Shown in pieces: positions 15,710-23,765 of a stretch of DNA of 32,261 bases. The translations under genes were made by a program, and so were the position numbers. The notes under the pieces are model-generated. The model did not search any database. It saw nothing but the letters and a program-made list of their open reading frames with translations, and was not told the origin of the DNA. Origin of the DNA: Actinomycetota bacterium (GTDB lineage Bacteria; Actinomycetota; Actinomycetes; Propionibacteriales; Propionibacteriaceae); assembly GCA_020161795.1 (NCBI GenBank), contig JAIUOR010000053.1, positions 1-32,261 on the forward strand. The letters are read 5' to 3'. The stretch's first letter is position 1. Every line of letters begins with the position of its first letter.

Positions 15710-16357
15710 ATGAAATGGGTGATCGCCGGCATCGCCGCGATGCTTCTCCTCTTTGGAGCCCTACCGCTGGGCATCGTCACCGCTATCACCATAGTGGCCG
15801 CACCCGCTGTGTCCGAGCAGATCCCCCTAGACCCCTGTGGCACCTATACCGCGACAACTCCCGTCCCAGCCCCGGCCACCACACCGGGCGACCGCAGCCC
15901 GACTCCGGCCCTGTCAGCCGAGGACTGCCTGCCAGCAGATGGCGAACTCCCTGACTTCGACGGAGCTTGCCCACCTTCCGGTTCGGCAGCCGAACGCGGA
16001 CTGCAAGCCACCGCCCGCCACGGCCTGCGCTGTGTCAAGGCAGCCTTCCCCGCGATCAAACACATGGGCGGACGAGGCGGACGGCCCATCTCGACCTCCG
16101 ACCACCCTCGTGGGCTCGCGGTCGACTTCATGATCCCCCGATGGAACACCCGCGCTGGCAACGACTTCGGCTGGCAGGTGGCGCGCTGGGTGAAGTCCCA
16201 CGCCAAGGCACTGCGGGTGAAGTACGTGCTGTGGGACGCCCGCAAGTGGAACCCCCAGGTCAGTGACTCCTGGCGGCCTTACCGGCATCCACTGGGAAAC
16301 CGAAACCCCACCCTCGCCCATCGCGATCACGTCCACGTCAGTTTCTACTCCCGCTGA
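15710..16357 (+). CDS. Secreted cell-wall peptidase-like protein (M15/DD-peptidase fold)
   Basis: The product has 215 residues: an N-terminal signal or anchor helix (3-32), a Thr/Pro linker, then a domain with S-D-H132-PRGLAVD139 and H204-RDH207-V-H209. The H-x(6)-D plus HxH arrangement is the zinc site of the DD-peptidase (M15/Hedgehog-like) fold. RGGRPISTSDHPRGLAVDFM is typical of actinobacterial members found in conjugative elements and at NlpC-type lysins. It stands in place of VirB1: a local peptidoglycan hydrolase that lets the channel cross the wall. C43, C73, C82 and C117 probably form disulphides. ATG 15710 follows GGAACGGAGA. It could alternatively be a non-catalytic binding relative. 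Confidence 0.8.
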   Translation: MKWVIAGIAAMLLLFGALPLGIVTAITIVAAPAVSEQIPLDPCGTYTATTPVPAPATTPGDRSPTPALSAEDCLPADGELPDFDGACPPSGSAAERGLQATARHGLRCVKAAFPAIKHMGGRGGRPISTSDHPRGLAVDFMIPRWNTRAGNDFGWQVARWVKSHAKALRVKYVLWDARKWNPQVSDSWRPYRHPLGNRNPTLAHRDHVHVSFYSR

Positions 16358-16375
16358 ACCGAAAGGGGCACAGCC

Positions 16376-16903
16376 ATGGCAGCACTTCAGACCGATCGCC
16401 GGTCGACGCCCTATCCGTGGACCTGGGAACCGGCCGCAGGGGTCACGGTCGTGGTCGCCTTGGTTGCGGTGGTGGGCCTGCAGTTGGGGCGCGCGCTGGC
16501 CAACTGGACCAGCGGCGCCGGCTGGACCTGGCCCCGCAACATCTTCGCCAGTCTCGACCGCCTGTTGGTCGGCGACGCCACCGCCGGGCTTGCCATGTCC
16601 GGGCAGGCGGCGAGTCCGGCCGTGCTGATGGGCTGGATCGTCGCCGTGGAAGGACTCCTGCTCGCCGCGCTGGTGTCCGCTGCCGCATGGATGCTGCGCC
16701 GCTGGGGCCCGGGCCGGCTCAGGGGGATGGCCACTGCCGCAGAGGCCGAAAGGACCCTCGGGAGGAGTCGGCTGCGCCGAGTCCGCGCCGTGATCCGGCC
16801 CGACCTCTACCCATCTTCCAGCCGGAAACGCTCGGTGCGCGTCACCAGGTGGGAGCCGTCCGCACCCGAACGCATCACCTGGAGCCCCGGAGGTGACACA
16901 TGA
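16376..16903 (+). CDS. Two-helix membrane protein, probable N-terminal half of a split VirD4/TraG coupling protein
   Basis: The product has 175 residues with two transmembrane helices (about 20-42 and 83-107) bracketing an extracytoplasmic loop of about 40 residues. A basic cytoplasmic tail follows (GPGRLRGMATAAEAERTLGR, then RRVRAVIRPDLY). VirD4/TraG coupling proteins begin with two helices and a loop. In actinobacterial ones the second helix is followed by a similar GxAxxxExxxxLxxxxLRRxRxxxRPDL stretch and then by a Walker A domain. Here that domain is absent, but the ATPase encoded at 19459 lacks membrane helices and begins exactly with the next expected segment. ATG 16376 follows GAAAGGGG. 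It overlaps the next gene by ATGA. An independent membrane protein is the alternative. Confidence 0.6.
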   Translation: MAALQTDRRSTPYPWTWEPAAGVTVVVALVAVVGLQLGRALANWTSGAGWTWPRNIFASLDRLLVGDATAGLAMSGQAASPAVLMGWIVAVEGLLLAALVSAAAWMLRRWGPGRLRGMATAAEAERTLGRSRLRRVRAVIRPDLYPSSSRKRSVRVTRWEPSAPERITWSPGGDT

Positions 16904-18294
16904 GCACTCCGGCGTTATCCGAACTGCTCGAACCCGAGCATCGTGTGGCGGACTCTGCCGGCTCGTGGGTCTGGTTCCTCACCTCCGACGAGCTGGCGGC
17001 GACCCGCGCCCGCATCGCGAAGGTGAACGCCCGTGCCGAGCGCAAAGGTCTGACCGGACGCGTGGACGTTGCCGCGGTGCCGGCGACCCGCAGCTACGCA
17101 CCGGCCCCAGGTGCACCGCAGGTTACCGTCCACGGCTTCGACGTGACCCTGACCGGCGAGCCGCCGAGCTATGCCGGCTGGCGGTTCGTGGCCGCTGTCG
17201 ACCGTCTTCCCGGCGAAGCGGCGCCGCCGGTGCTGCGCTATCCACCCGGCTCCGACGAGACCGTGGACAACGCCAGCGTCCAGCCTGGCCAGTGCGACCA
17301 CTGCCACACCGTCCGGCCTCGGCTCACCACCTACCTTGTGCGTCACGAAGACACCGGCGAGCTCAAGCAGATTGGCCGCAGCTGCCTGCCCGACTTCCTC
17401 GGTATCACCGTCCGGCCGGTGATCCTGTCCGCCGACGACCTGGCAGCAGAGATCGAGCGGTCACGCGGCGGCGGGCCCACGCTGTGGGACATCGACTCTG
17501 TGCTCACCTACGCCTATGCCGTGACCGCTGTTTATGGCTGGACACCGGCGTCCAACCCCAACGGCCTGACCCCGACCCGCGAACTGGTCGCTCTCGCGAT
17601 GGGCGGCAGCCGCCAAGGCCGCGAGGTGTTGAGCGAAATCACCGACCAGTTGGCGGACGCTACCCAGAAGGCTCCGCAGATCCGCACCGATCTACTCGCC
17701 AGCCTCACCGGCGCCTCAGGCTACGAAGCCAATCTCGCCGCCGTGCTTGCTGCCGGCATCGTAGGACGCAAGCAGCTCGGCCTCGCCGTCAGCGCCATCC
17801 GCGCCTGGCAACGACTAACCCAACGACAAGCTGACGCCGAACTACGCGACCAACAACGACCTACGATCACCCACGTTGGCACCATCGGGGACAAGATCAC
17901 CCTCACTGGCACCGTGACCCTCGCGATGGCCGTCGCCGGCTACCACTACCGCTCACCAGACCAGATGCTCCTGGTCATCGACTGCGGCTCCGCGGTGGTC
18001 AAGACCACCACCTCTGCCCGCTGGGCATACGACGTCGAGCGCGGCGATCACATCACCATCACCGGCACCGTCAAGAAGCACGACGACTACCGAGGCATTC
18101 CCCAAACCGTCCTCAGCCGACCCCAGCGGATCACCATCTCGACACTGCCCACGTTGGCCGACGTTCCCGCCCAGTCCGCACCTGGCGAGGGCAGCTGGGA
18201 GGTGGTCAACGCCAATGAAGCCGGCCCGCGGCCCTTTCCCGGGCCGTCCAACGCACTGGCCCAAGCGCCGCAGACACCCAACCCGGCCGTCTAG
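16900..18294 (+). CDS. Zinc-finger protein of the phage/plasmid type with an OB-like C-terminal domain
   Basis: The product has 464 residues and is soluble. At 132-162 it carries C132-DHC135-HT ... TYLVRHEDTGELKQIGRSC162-LPDFLG, a cysteine/histidine cluster with the TYxVRH and xxGxxCxxDFLG signature common in actinophage and plasmid proteins. Residues about 325-425 (TITHVGTIGDKITLTGTV ... ERGDHITITGTVKKH) form a beta-rich stretch resembling an OB fold, with the double ITLTGTV/ITITGTV strand. This suggests binding of single-stranded DNA or protection of the transferred strand, but that is inference. It lies between the two coupling-protein halves and overlaps the first by ATGA. Confidence 0.6.
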   Translation: MSTPALSELLEPEHRVADSAGSWVWFLTSDELAATRARIAKVNARAERKGLTGRVDVAAVPATRSYAPAPGAPQVTVHGFDVTLTGEPPSYAGWRFVAAVDRLPGEAAPPVLRYPPGSDETVDNASVQPGQCDHCHTVRPRLTTYLVRHEDTGELKQIGRSCLPDFLGITVRPVILSADDLAAEIERSRGGGPTLWDIDSVLTYAYAVTAVYGWTPASNPNGLTPTRELVALAMGGSRQGREVLSEITDQLADATQKAPQIRTDLLASLTGASGYEANLAAVLAAGIVGRKQLGLAVSAIRAWQRLTQRQADAELRDQQRPTITHVGTIGDKITLTGTVTLAMAVAGYHYRSPDQMLLVIDCGSAVVKTTTSARWAYDVERGDHITITGTVKKHDDYRGIPQTVLSRPQRITISTLPTLADVPAQSAPGEGSWEVVNANEAGPRPFPGPSNALAQAPQTPNPAV

Positions 18295-18354
18295 CGGCCG
18301 CCGAACTTGGTGGACCCACTCCGTGACACCGGACCCCAACAGAACGGATGAACC

Positions 18355-19452
18355 ATGAGCGAAACTCAGCTGCCCCAACTGTGGCTCCAGACCAATGATG
18401 ATGTCGCCGAACTCGTGCCGTACCTGCTGGGCTTCGAACCTGAGGAGTCCCTGGTACTGGCGATCTTCCGGGGCAACCGTCTTCAACTCACCGCACGAGC
18501 AGACCTCGCTCAAGTCCGCGCGCCCGGCGAAGCCGAGCATCTGGTCGGCCAGATCTGGGGACGCTACCCCGACGCCGATGCCTACCTGCTCGCTTACACC
18601 AGCGACCACCAGGCTGGCTGGACCCTTCTACAGCGTCTCAGCACCTACCTGCCATCCGCGGCGGTTCGACAGGCGCTCCTGGTCGACGGTGACATCTGGC
18701 AATCCAGCGATGGCGACCGCGGGACAGTGAACCGGGACGGCCACATCGCCGCCCAGGCAGTCGGCCACGGCCTGCAACGCCACTCGAGTCGAGCAGAGCT
18801 GACCAACAGCCTCGCCAGCCCGCCCCTGACCGACAGTCTTGCCCGACAGGTCATCGACGCCCTCAACGACCTCCCAGACGACCACGACCGTACCCAACTG
18901 AACAGCCGGTTCATCGCACTGATGCGGGCCAACCTAGTCAGTCCAGACCAGACCCAGAAGCAGCCCATGACCACCGCTGAGGCTGCGCAACTCGGCAGCC
19001 TGATTGACGACCACGACTTCTGCACCATCGCTCTGCTCTCGATCACCGCAGAGAACGCACCTCAGCACATCGACCTATGGCGCAACGTGGTCAACCGCAT
19101 CCCGGCTCCGCTGGCCGCGACACCGCTCTACCTGTTGGGCATGGCAGCCTGGGCCGGCCACGAAGGGGCGATCGCATCCATCGCGCTCGACCGCTGCTGG
19201 CAGGTATCCCCGGACGCAGGTCCGATCAGGTCAGGACCACTGTTCAGGGTGATCGAGGATGTCATCCCACCCAGCGCCTGGGAAGGCAGGCGTTCCCGCG
19301 CGCTGGCGAAAGCCAACCCACAGATCCGAGCCGCGGTCGCCGACCTCACCAGCACCCACTCGACGAGCTGGGAGGCGATCAGCTCACCGGCACCCGCCCC
19401 TAGCCGGCCAGCGACCGGACCCGCCCCGTCCAGCCCAAGTGTCTCGATCTAG
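18355..19452 (+). CDS. DUF4192 family protein (copy 1)
   Basis: The product has 365 residues. The N-terminus (ELVPYLLGFEPEESLVLAIF, then RLQLTARADL) is the hallmark of DUF4192, an actinobacterial family of unknown function. Further family-like blocks are LLAYTSDHQAGWTLLQRL, ALLVDGDIW and, near the C-terminus, LWRNVVNRIPAPLAATPLYL. It is soluble with no catalytic motif I can identify. It lies 60 bp after the zinc-finger gene and 6 bp before the VirD4 ATPase gene, so it is part of the transfer operon. A homologous protein is encoded at 29465-30550. Confidence 0.85.
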   Translation: MSETQLPQLWLQTNDDVAELVPYLLGFEPEESLVLAIFRGNRLQLTARADLAQVRAPGEAEHLVGQIWGRYPDADAYLLAYTSDHQAGWTLLQRLSTYLPSAAVRQALLVDGDIWQSSDGDRGTVNRDGHIAAQAVGHGLQRHSSRAELTNSLASPPLTDSLARQVIDALNDLPDDHDRTQLNSRFIALMRANLVSPDQTQKQPMTTAEAAQLGSLIDDHDFCTIALLSITAENAPQHIDLWRNVVNRIPAPLAATPLYLLGMAAWAGHEGAIASIALDRCWQVSPDAGPIRSGPLFRVIEDVIPPSAWEGRRSRALAKANPQIRAAVADLTSTHSTSWEAISSPAPAPSRPATGPAPSSPSVSI

Positions 19453-19458
19453 GGCACC

Positions 19459-20907
19459 ATGCGCACCCGATCCGATCTCGACGCCACCCAAATCGGCTGG
19501 CGCATCGGCACCGCTCTGGAACCGCGCGGCGGGGAGCTATGGTGCCCGTGGGATCGGACGACAGGCGTCATCGGACCCCAAGGCAGCGGCAAGACCCTGG
19601 ACATTCTGATCCCGGCCCTGCTGCAGGCGCCAGGTGCCGCGATGGTGACGTTGACCAAGCCGAACGATCTTCTGCTGACGCTCGCCGCCAGGCAGGCCGA
19701 CGACCGGCCCGTCGCCGTGCTGGATCCCTTCGGGCTCGTTGACGGACTTCCCGAACTCGTCTGGGATCCGATCGCCGGATGCACCGATCCGTGGCTCGCC
19801 GAGCGGCGCGCGAGAGCTTTCTGCGCCGGCACCGTCAAAGGCGCATCCCACGCCGGAACGGGTGACGCCGCCGCGCGGTTTTACGCCGAGGAGTCCTCGA
19901 AGGTACTCCGTGCCTACCTGCACGCCGCAGCACTCGTCGGCGCCACCCTCGACGAAGTGCTGCGCTGGGTCGCCAACCCAACCGGCTCACCCGAACCCGC
20001 CGAGATCCTCCTCAGCCACCCCGACGCCGCCAGCCACTGGCACGGCCTCCTCCAGGGAGCCCTCACCGGCGATGACCGTACCGCCGGCAACACCGTGACG
20101 ACCGTCCAGCAGGCGATGGGCCTGTTCTTTCAACCAGCGATCAGGCAGCGTTGCGTCCCAACCGCGGGGCGGCCCGCCACCGACATCGCTGACCTACTTC
20201 GACGGCACGGCACCATCTACATGCTCGGCCGCCAGGACCCCTATGCCTCGGCCGCACCCCTGATGACCGCCGCAGCCGAGGACATCCTCGACACCGGCCT
20301 CGCTTTGGCCAACGCCAGTCCTTGGGGGCGTCTGAGCCCGCCGATGCTCAGCTGCCTGGACGAGCTGCCCTCAACCGCGCCGCTACCAACCCTGCTGACC
20401 CGCGTGGCCAACGAGAGGGCGCTCGGCCTCAGCTTTGTATGGGCCTCGCAAACCCGGGCCCAACTGGTCAGCGTGTACGGCGAAGACGAAGCCCGAACCC
20501 TCATCGGTCTGGCGAATGTCCTGGCCGTGTTCGGCGGCAGCAAAGACCCCGGTTTCAACCGTGACGTTTCCGACTTGATCGGAACCGTGCGCGTTGCCCG
20601 CACCACCTGGCAGACCGGCGGTCGTGGACACTCCTACTCCGCCGAAGACATCCCCATCCTTCGCCCCGAGGAGATCCGCCGCATCCCAGAACGCCAAGCC
20701 CTCCTGATCGCCGAGCACCTCCAACCCATCCTCGCTCAACTCACCCGCTGCATCGACGGTAAAGCCGGTCAACAACTCCTCAGTCAGCAGGCCGCCATCC
20801 GGGATCGCCTCGCCAGGCGCGACGGTCGGGTGCCGGCGCGAGCGAGGGCTATCGCCTCACTCGCACACGCCGACCAGCACGAACTCAGCAACCGGGGGCA
20901 CCGATGA
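19459..20907 (+). CDS. VirD4/TraG-type coupling ATPase lacking its membrane domain
   Basis: The product has 482 residues. It starts with DLDATQIGWRIGTAL ... GGELWCPWDRTTGVIGPQG, the segment that normally precedes the P-loop in VirD4-like proteins. Walker A is G39-PQGSGKT-46 and Walker B is D301-E302 in LSCLDELPS. Other family blocks are FYAEESSKVLRAYLHAA (all-alpha domain region), TIYMLGRQDPYASAAPL and SFVWASQTRAQL. There is no transmembrane segment, although canonical coupling proteins have two at the N-terminus; these appear to be encoded at 16376. The protein receives relaxosome DNA and pumps it into the channel. The start ATG is 6 bp after the DUF4192 stop. It overlaps the next gene by ATGA. 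Confidence 0.9.
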   Translation: MRTRSDLDATQIGWRIGTALEPRGGELWCPWDRTTGVIGPQGSGKTLDILIPALLQAPGAAMVTLTKPNDLLLTLAARQADDRPVAVLDPFGLVDGLPELVWDPIAGCTDPWLAERRARAFCAGTVKGASHAGTGDAAARFYAEESSKVLRAYLHAAALVGATLDEVLRWVANPTGSPEPAEILLSHPDAASHWHGLLQGALTGDDRTAGNTVTTVQQAMGLFFQPAIRQRCVPTAGRPATDIADLLRRHGTIYMLGRQDPYASAAPLMTAAAEDILDTGLALANASPWGRLSPPMLSCLDELPSTAPLPTLLTRVANERALGLSFVWASQTRAQLVSVYGEDEARTLIGLANVLAVFGGSKDPGFNRDVSDLIGTVRVARTTWQTGGRGHSYSAEDIPILRPEEIRRIPERQALLIAEHLQPILAQLTRCIDGKAGQQLLSQQAAIRDRLARRDGRVPARARAIASLAHADQHELSNRGHR

Positions 20908-21542
20908 ACGGAAAGTTGCTCGCCCAACCCTTTCCTATGCCTTCAGGACCAGAGCTACGCGCCGCCTACCAAGACCTGTACCTCGCGGCCAATGGCGACG
21001 AAGCCACCCGCAGACGCATCGGCAACCCCGCCACGCTCCCCAGGCCCTGGGATCCGTCAACTTGCACGTCAGCACCTCTGCGGGCGGAACTGTGGGAGTG
21101 GCTCGATCTTGTCGTCGAATGGCTCAACCACGAGTACGTCTGGGATCTCAACACGGGCGGGATGGTCCCTTCTTGTTGGCCGCTCCATCCCCACCTTGTC
21201 CACGAGATCGCTGTCCTCGCCGACCAAAGGCGACGCGCCAGCATTGACACCACCAGCTCCAGCCTGGAGGAATGGCACCGCTACAGCCTGCCAGCCTTCG
21301 TTGACCGGCTTCGCAGCCGCACCCGTACCCTCTGCGACGAAGAACACAAGCCCTGGCCCGCCCGTACCCGCTTCGTCCGGTACCTCGGTACGACCGCCAC
21401 CACCGAGCGCCAGGAAGCCTTCAACCGAGATCTCGGCGCGATTGAGGAATCTCCCCGACAATCAACGAGCGACACCCCGCGACTGACCCTCGTCATGGAA
21501 GACGGAGGGTCGATCGACCCGACAACGGGCGAGATTACCTAG
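20904..21542 (+). CDS. Conserved small transfer-operon protein, unknown function
   Basis: The product has 212 residues, soluble. The central block PLRAELWEWLDLVVEWLNHEYVWD ... VPSCWPLHPHLVHEIAVLAD, then LEEWHRYSLPAFVDRL, is a pattern I associate with a protein encoded directly after TraG-type genes in many actinobacterial elements. It somewhat resembles DUF4913, but I would not assign that family firmly. The ATG overlaps the coupling ATPase stop. It is the last gene of the operon. Physical association with the coupling protein or relaxosome is a plausible guess from its position. Confidence 0.65.
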   Translation: MNGKLLAQPFPMPSGPELRAAYQDLYLAANGDEATRRRIGNPATLPRPWDPSTCTSAPLRAELWEWLDLVVEWLNHEYVWDLNTGGMVPSCWPLHPHLVHEIAVLADQRRRASIDTTSSSLEEWHRYSLPAFVDRLRSRTRTLCDEEHKPWPARTRFVRYLGTTATTERQEAFNRDLGAIEESPRQSTSDTPRLTLVMEDGGSIDPTTGEIT

Positions 21543-21735
21543 CCAAGTATCGTCGGGTCTCGAGCTCCGGTAACCTCGCCGATCACGCCATGTGCCTTTC
21601 AGATGCGTGTTGAGACGAGTCGTGTTTGCGGGCGTCGCGCCTGGTGCGGCGCGGCAGTTCGTGGCCAAGTGCCTTCGTATGGAGCATCTGGCACCGTGAG
21701 GTTTCACTGTCGCTGTGAATGTCGCTGTCAGTAGG
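21543..21735. other. Non-coding end of the transfer operon
   Basis: No convincing gene is seen here, and reading frames on either strand have shadow-like, Arg/His-rich composition. A GC-rich imperfect hairpin is possible around GGCGTCGCGCC (21632-21645 region). Two tandem copies of TGTCGCTGT occur at 21708-21716 and 21720-21728. No clear terminator with a long stem is visible. Confidence 0.4.
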
Positions 21736-21900
21736 ATGAACACCGTGCCAACGCTTCGTATGTCCACCACGCCCACGCACCGGCTGGTGTCAACGGGTTC
21801 GTTGCGCCCACCTCTGCGAGTGACAAGTCTGCTCGTGGCCTTCCGCAGGGCGGACCGGCTGGACGTGTCCATTCACGACATCTTCGACCCACAGGGGTAG
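21736..21900 (+). CDS. Possible small protein or gene remnant (54 aa)
   Basis: An ATG at 21736 opens a 54-codon frame ending 5 bp before the next gene, so coupling is possible. The last 25 residues (VTSLLVAFRRADRLDVSIHD, then IFDPQG) resemble the tail of an HTH regulator of the type ending in GVSVHDLFDPEG. The first half has no HTH-like features. The sequence TAGG at 21732-21735 touches the ATG and is a poor ribosome site. It may be the degraded end of a regulator. Weakly supported. Confidence 0.25.
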   Translation: MNTVPTLRMSTTPTHRLVSTGSLRPPLRVTSLLVAFRRADRLDVSIHDIFDPQG

Positions 21901-21905
21901 GAAGC

Positions 21906-22772
21906 GTGGAGCGGTTCGTCGACGCCGGTTGGATTGCGCGGGTGCTTGCCATTCTCGGCGTGGCGGTGGCGGTTGGCGTCGGCGTGGTCGCGCCGTTCTT
22001 GCCCGGCGCGTATGACCCTCTATCTGTGAGCTTCTCAACTACGCTTCAGGCCCTGGGTCTCGCGGGAGTTGTGCTGGCGCCACTTGCGGCCGGCTGGCTG
22101 GTTCACGAGGTCGTCGTCTCGCGCCGGCTGCGACGCGGCCTCGCCGCAAAGTCCCGCGGCCGCGATCTACGCATTGGCACCCTCGTTGGCATCGCTGCAC
22201 TCCTTGTGCTTGTGGGAGCCGGTGGGCTTCTGGCGGGTTCGGTGGTGACGGCATTGCTCGCTGCGATGGCGCTGATCGGGACCGTCGCGATGCTCTGCAG
22301 ACCACCCGGACCGGTGCCCTGGCTCGCGGTTGTGGTACTTGTCATCACCGGCTCCTCGCTCGCGGGCCAGTTGGTCGCTGTGCATTTCGTCGACGGTGCC
22401 CGCGAGACAGCGATCATTGCCAGCGGAGGGCTCATCGCTGATATTGAGGCCTACGCCAACGCTAACGGACGCTACCCCGAGTCGCTCCAGGCCGTCTGGC
22501 ACGACTACTCCACTGGGCTAATCGGCACTGCCCCGGTCGAGTACGCACGCACTGCCAGCGGCTACCAGATCGCGTTTGAGCAGCCGCACCCACTGATCGA
22601 CGACTTTGGCGCCCGCGAGATGGTCGTCTACAGCTCCTCCGGGGCGGCGACCATGATTAGTCATGACTCTTGGATCCTGCTGTTCCCGGCGAGCCAACTC
22701 GTTGAGTCGCCCGGATGGTTCGCTCGCGCGCTGCTTGACACGCCGGGGTGGTCCTCGTTCCGGTTCGACTGA
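21906..22772 (+). CDS. Multi-pass membrane protein with extracytoplasmic pseudopilin-like domain
   Basis: The product has 288 residues. About five transmembrane helices (near 9-31, 44-70, 90-112, 113-131 and 137-160) are followed by an extracytoplasmic domain of about 125 residues. That domain starts ASGGLIADIEAYANANGRYP and continues ESLQAVWHDY. The phrase I.AY...NGRYPESL is reminiscent of the globular head of type II pseudopilins such as GspG, but there is no prepilin leader, so the resemblance may be shallow. GTG 21906 is preceded by GTAGGAAGC. It lies after the transfer operon and faces the prepilin peptidase gene. I recognise no family and assign no function. Confidence 0.6.
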   Translation: MERFVDAGWIARVLAILGVAVAVGVGVVAPFLPGAYDPLSVSFSTTLQALGLAGVVLAPLAAGWLVHEVVVSRRLRRGLAAKSRGRDLRIGTLVGIAALLVLVGAGGLLAGSVVTALLAAMALIGTVAMLCRPPGPVPWLAVVVLVITGSSLAGQLVAVHFVDGARETAIIASGGLIADIEAYANANGRYPESLQAVWHDYSTGLIGTAPVEYARTASGYQIAFEQPHPLIDDFGAREMVVYSSSGAATMISHDSWILLFPASQLVESPGWFARALLDTPGWSSFRFD

Positions 22773-23067
22773 CGCCTGAGTCGTCAACTGACGCTCGGAA
22801 GAGCCAAGAGCCGAACTCGGTCTTGTCACAGCTACGCGGCCGCGAATGTCTCCGCCAAACCCGTAAGCGCTGATGCTGAGCAGAGTCATCGATGACTTGA
22901 GGCCTGACACCAAGGCGACTAGGTCGGCAAGCGGCTGGATGTACTGATCGTGCTGTGCTGGTCGACTGGCTCAATGCCAATGGCCGGCCTTACCAGGCCT
23001 GGGATCGGGCGTCCGCTGTGGAGCAAGTCGCCGGATGAAGACCCTCCTCAGGTCGCTGATGGCGCCT
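22773..23067. other. Region between converging genes with a palindrome and a degraded frame
   Basis: These 295 bp lie between a rightward membrane-protein gene and the leftward prepilin peptidase gene. AGTCATCGATGACT (22884-22897) is a perfect 14-bp palindrome. A rightward frame ending at the TGA near 23037 reads AVLVDWLNANGRPYQAWDRA, then SAVEQVAG. This has the look of real protein but no start, which suggests the remains of a frameshifted gene. A short hairpin CGACT-N8-AGTCG (22766-22783) spans the stop of the upstream gene and may help termination. Confidence 0.4.
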
Positions 23068-23724
23068 CTACTGCCAAGCGGCCGAGAGGGTCGTGAGCAC
23101 ACCTAGCCAGGCTCCGGACAGAAGCCAGGGACCGAATGGGAAGGGCCCGCGTTGGTGAGTCACGACCGCCCAGACCCCAGCACCGAGACAGGCCAGCAGG
23201 ATCGCCCACAAGAGGCCGGAGAGACTGACTGACCCCACGGCTGTGCCGATCACGGCCGCGAGTTTCACATCGCCGAAGCCGATGCCACCGTGACTGATCA
23301 GATGGAGCAGGGCGAAGATTGTCCCGGCCGCAAGGCCACCAGCAGCCGCGCTGATCGCTGACGTTGGCCCATCGAGCGTGATGAGAGTTGACGCGGCGCC
23401 CGCCATGGTGAGTCCGGCGATGGGGGCGAGGATCCGGTTGGGGAGGCGTTGGACGTCGAGGTCGATGGCGGCGAGCAGTGGCCCGACGGCTGCAAGGGGC
23501 AGGATGGCGGGGAGCAGTGGCCACGAGCCCGTCGCGGCGGCCCACGCGCCGAGTCCCGCGAACGCGATCGCGGCCGTCCAGGCGATCCAGGTCCGCCGGC
23601 CAGGGGAGGGGAGATCGGCTTCGGTATCGAGGCGGTAGGTCAGTCGCGCCGCGGCGTGTCTCTGCCATAGCCCTAAGGCGCCACCGATGAGGGCGGCGGC
23701 GAGCGCGGTGAGGGTGATGTGCAC
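23068..23724 (-). CDS. Prepilin peptidase (A24 family, TadV/PilD-like)
   Basis: The product has 218 residues and is polytopic. The two catalytic aspartate motifs of A24 peptidases are present: D88 in AAIDLDVQRLPN and D152 in HGGIGFGDVKLAA. The N-terminal methylase domain of PilD is absent, as in TadV/CpaA and archaeal enzymes. The start is GTG 23724 with GAGAGGA upstream on this strand. It cleaves the leader of prepilin-like proteins at the inner membrane. The likely substrates are the Flp/TadE-like proteins encoded at 405-1917. It lies 41 bp downstream of the relaxase on the same strand, so the two are probably cotranscribed. That coupling is unusual. Confidence 0.9.
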   Translation of the reverse strand: MHITLTALAAALIGGALGLWQRHAAARLTYRLDTEADLPSPGRRTWIAWTAAIAFAGLGAWAAATGSWPLLPAILPLAAVGPLLAAIDLDVQRLPNRILAPIAGLTMAGAASTLITLDGPTSAISAAAGGLAAGTIFALLHLISHGGIGFGDVKLAAVIGTAVGSVSLSGLLWAILLACLGAGVWAVVTHQRGPFPFGPWLLSGAWLGVLTTLSAAWQ

Positions 23725-23765
23725 CGGGTTCCTCTCAGGGTGGGCTTCAAGTGTCTCTCGGAGGC

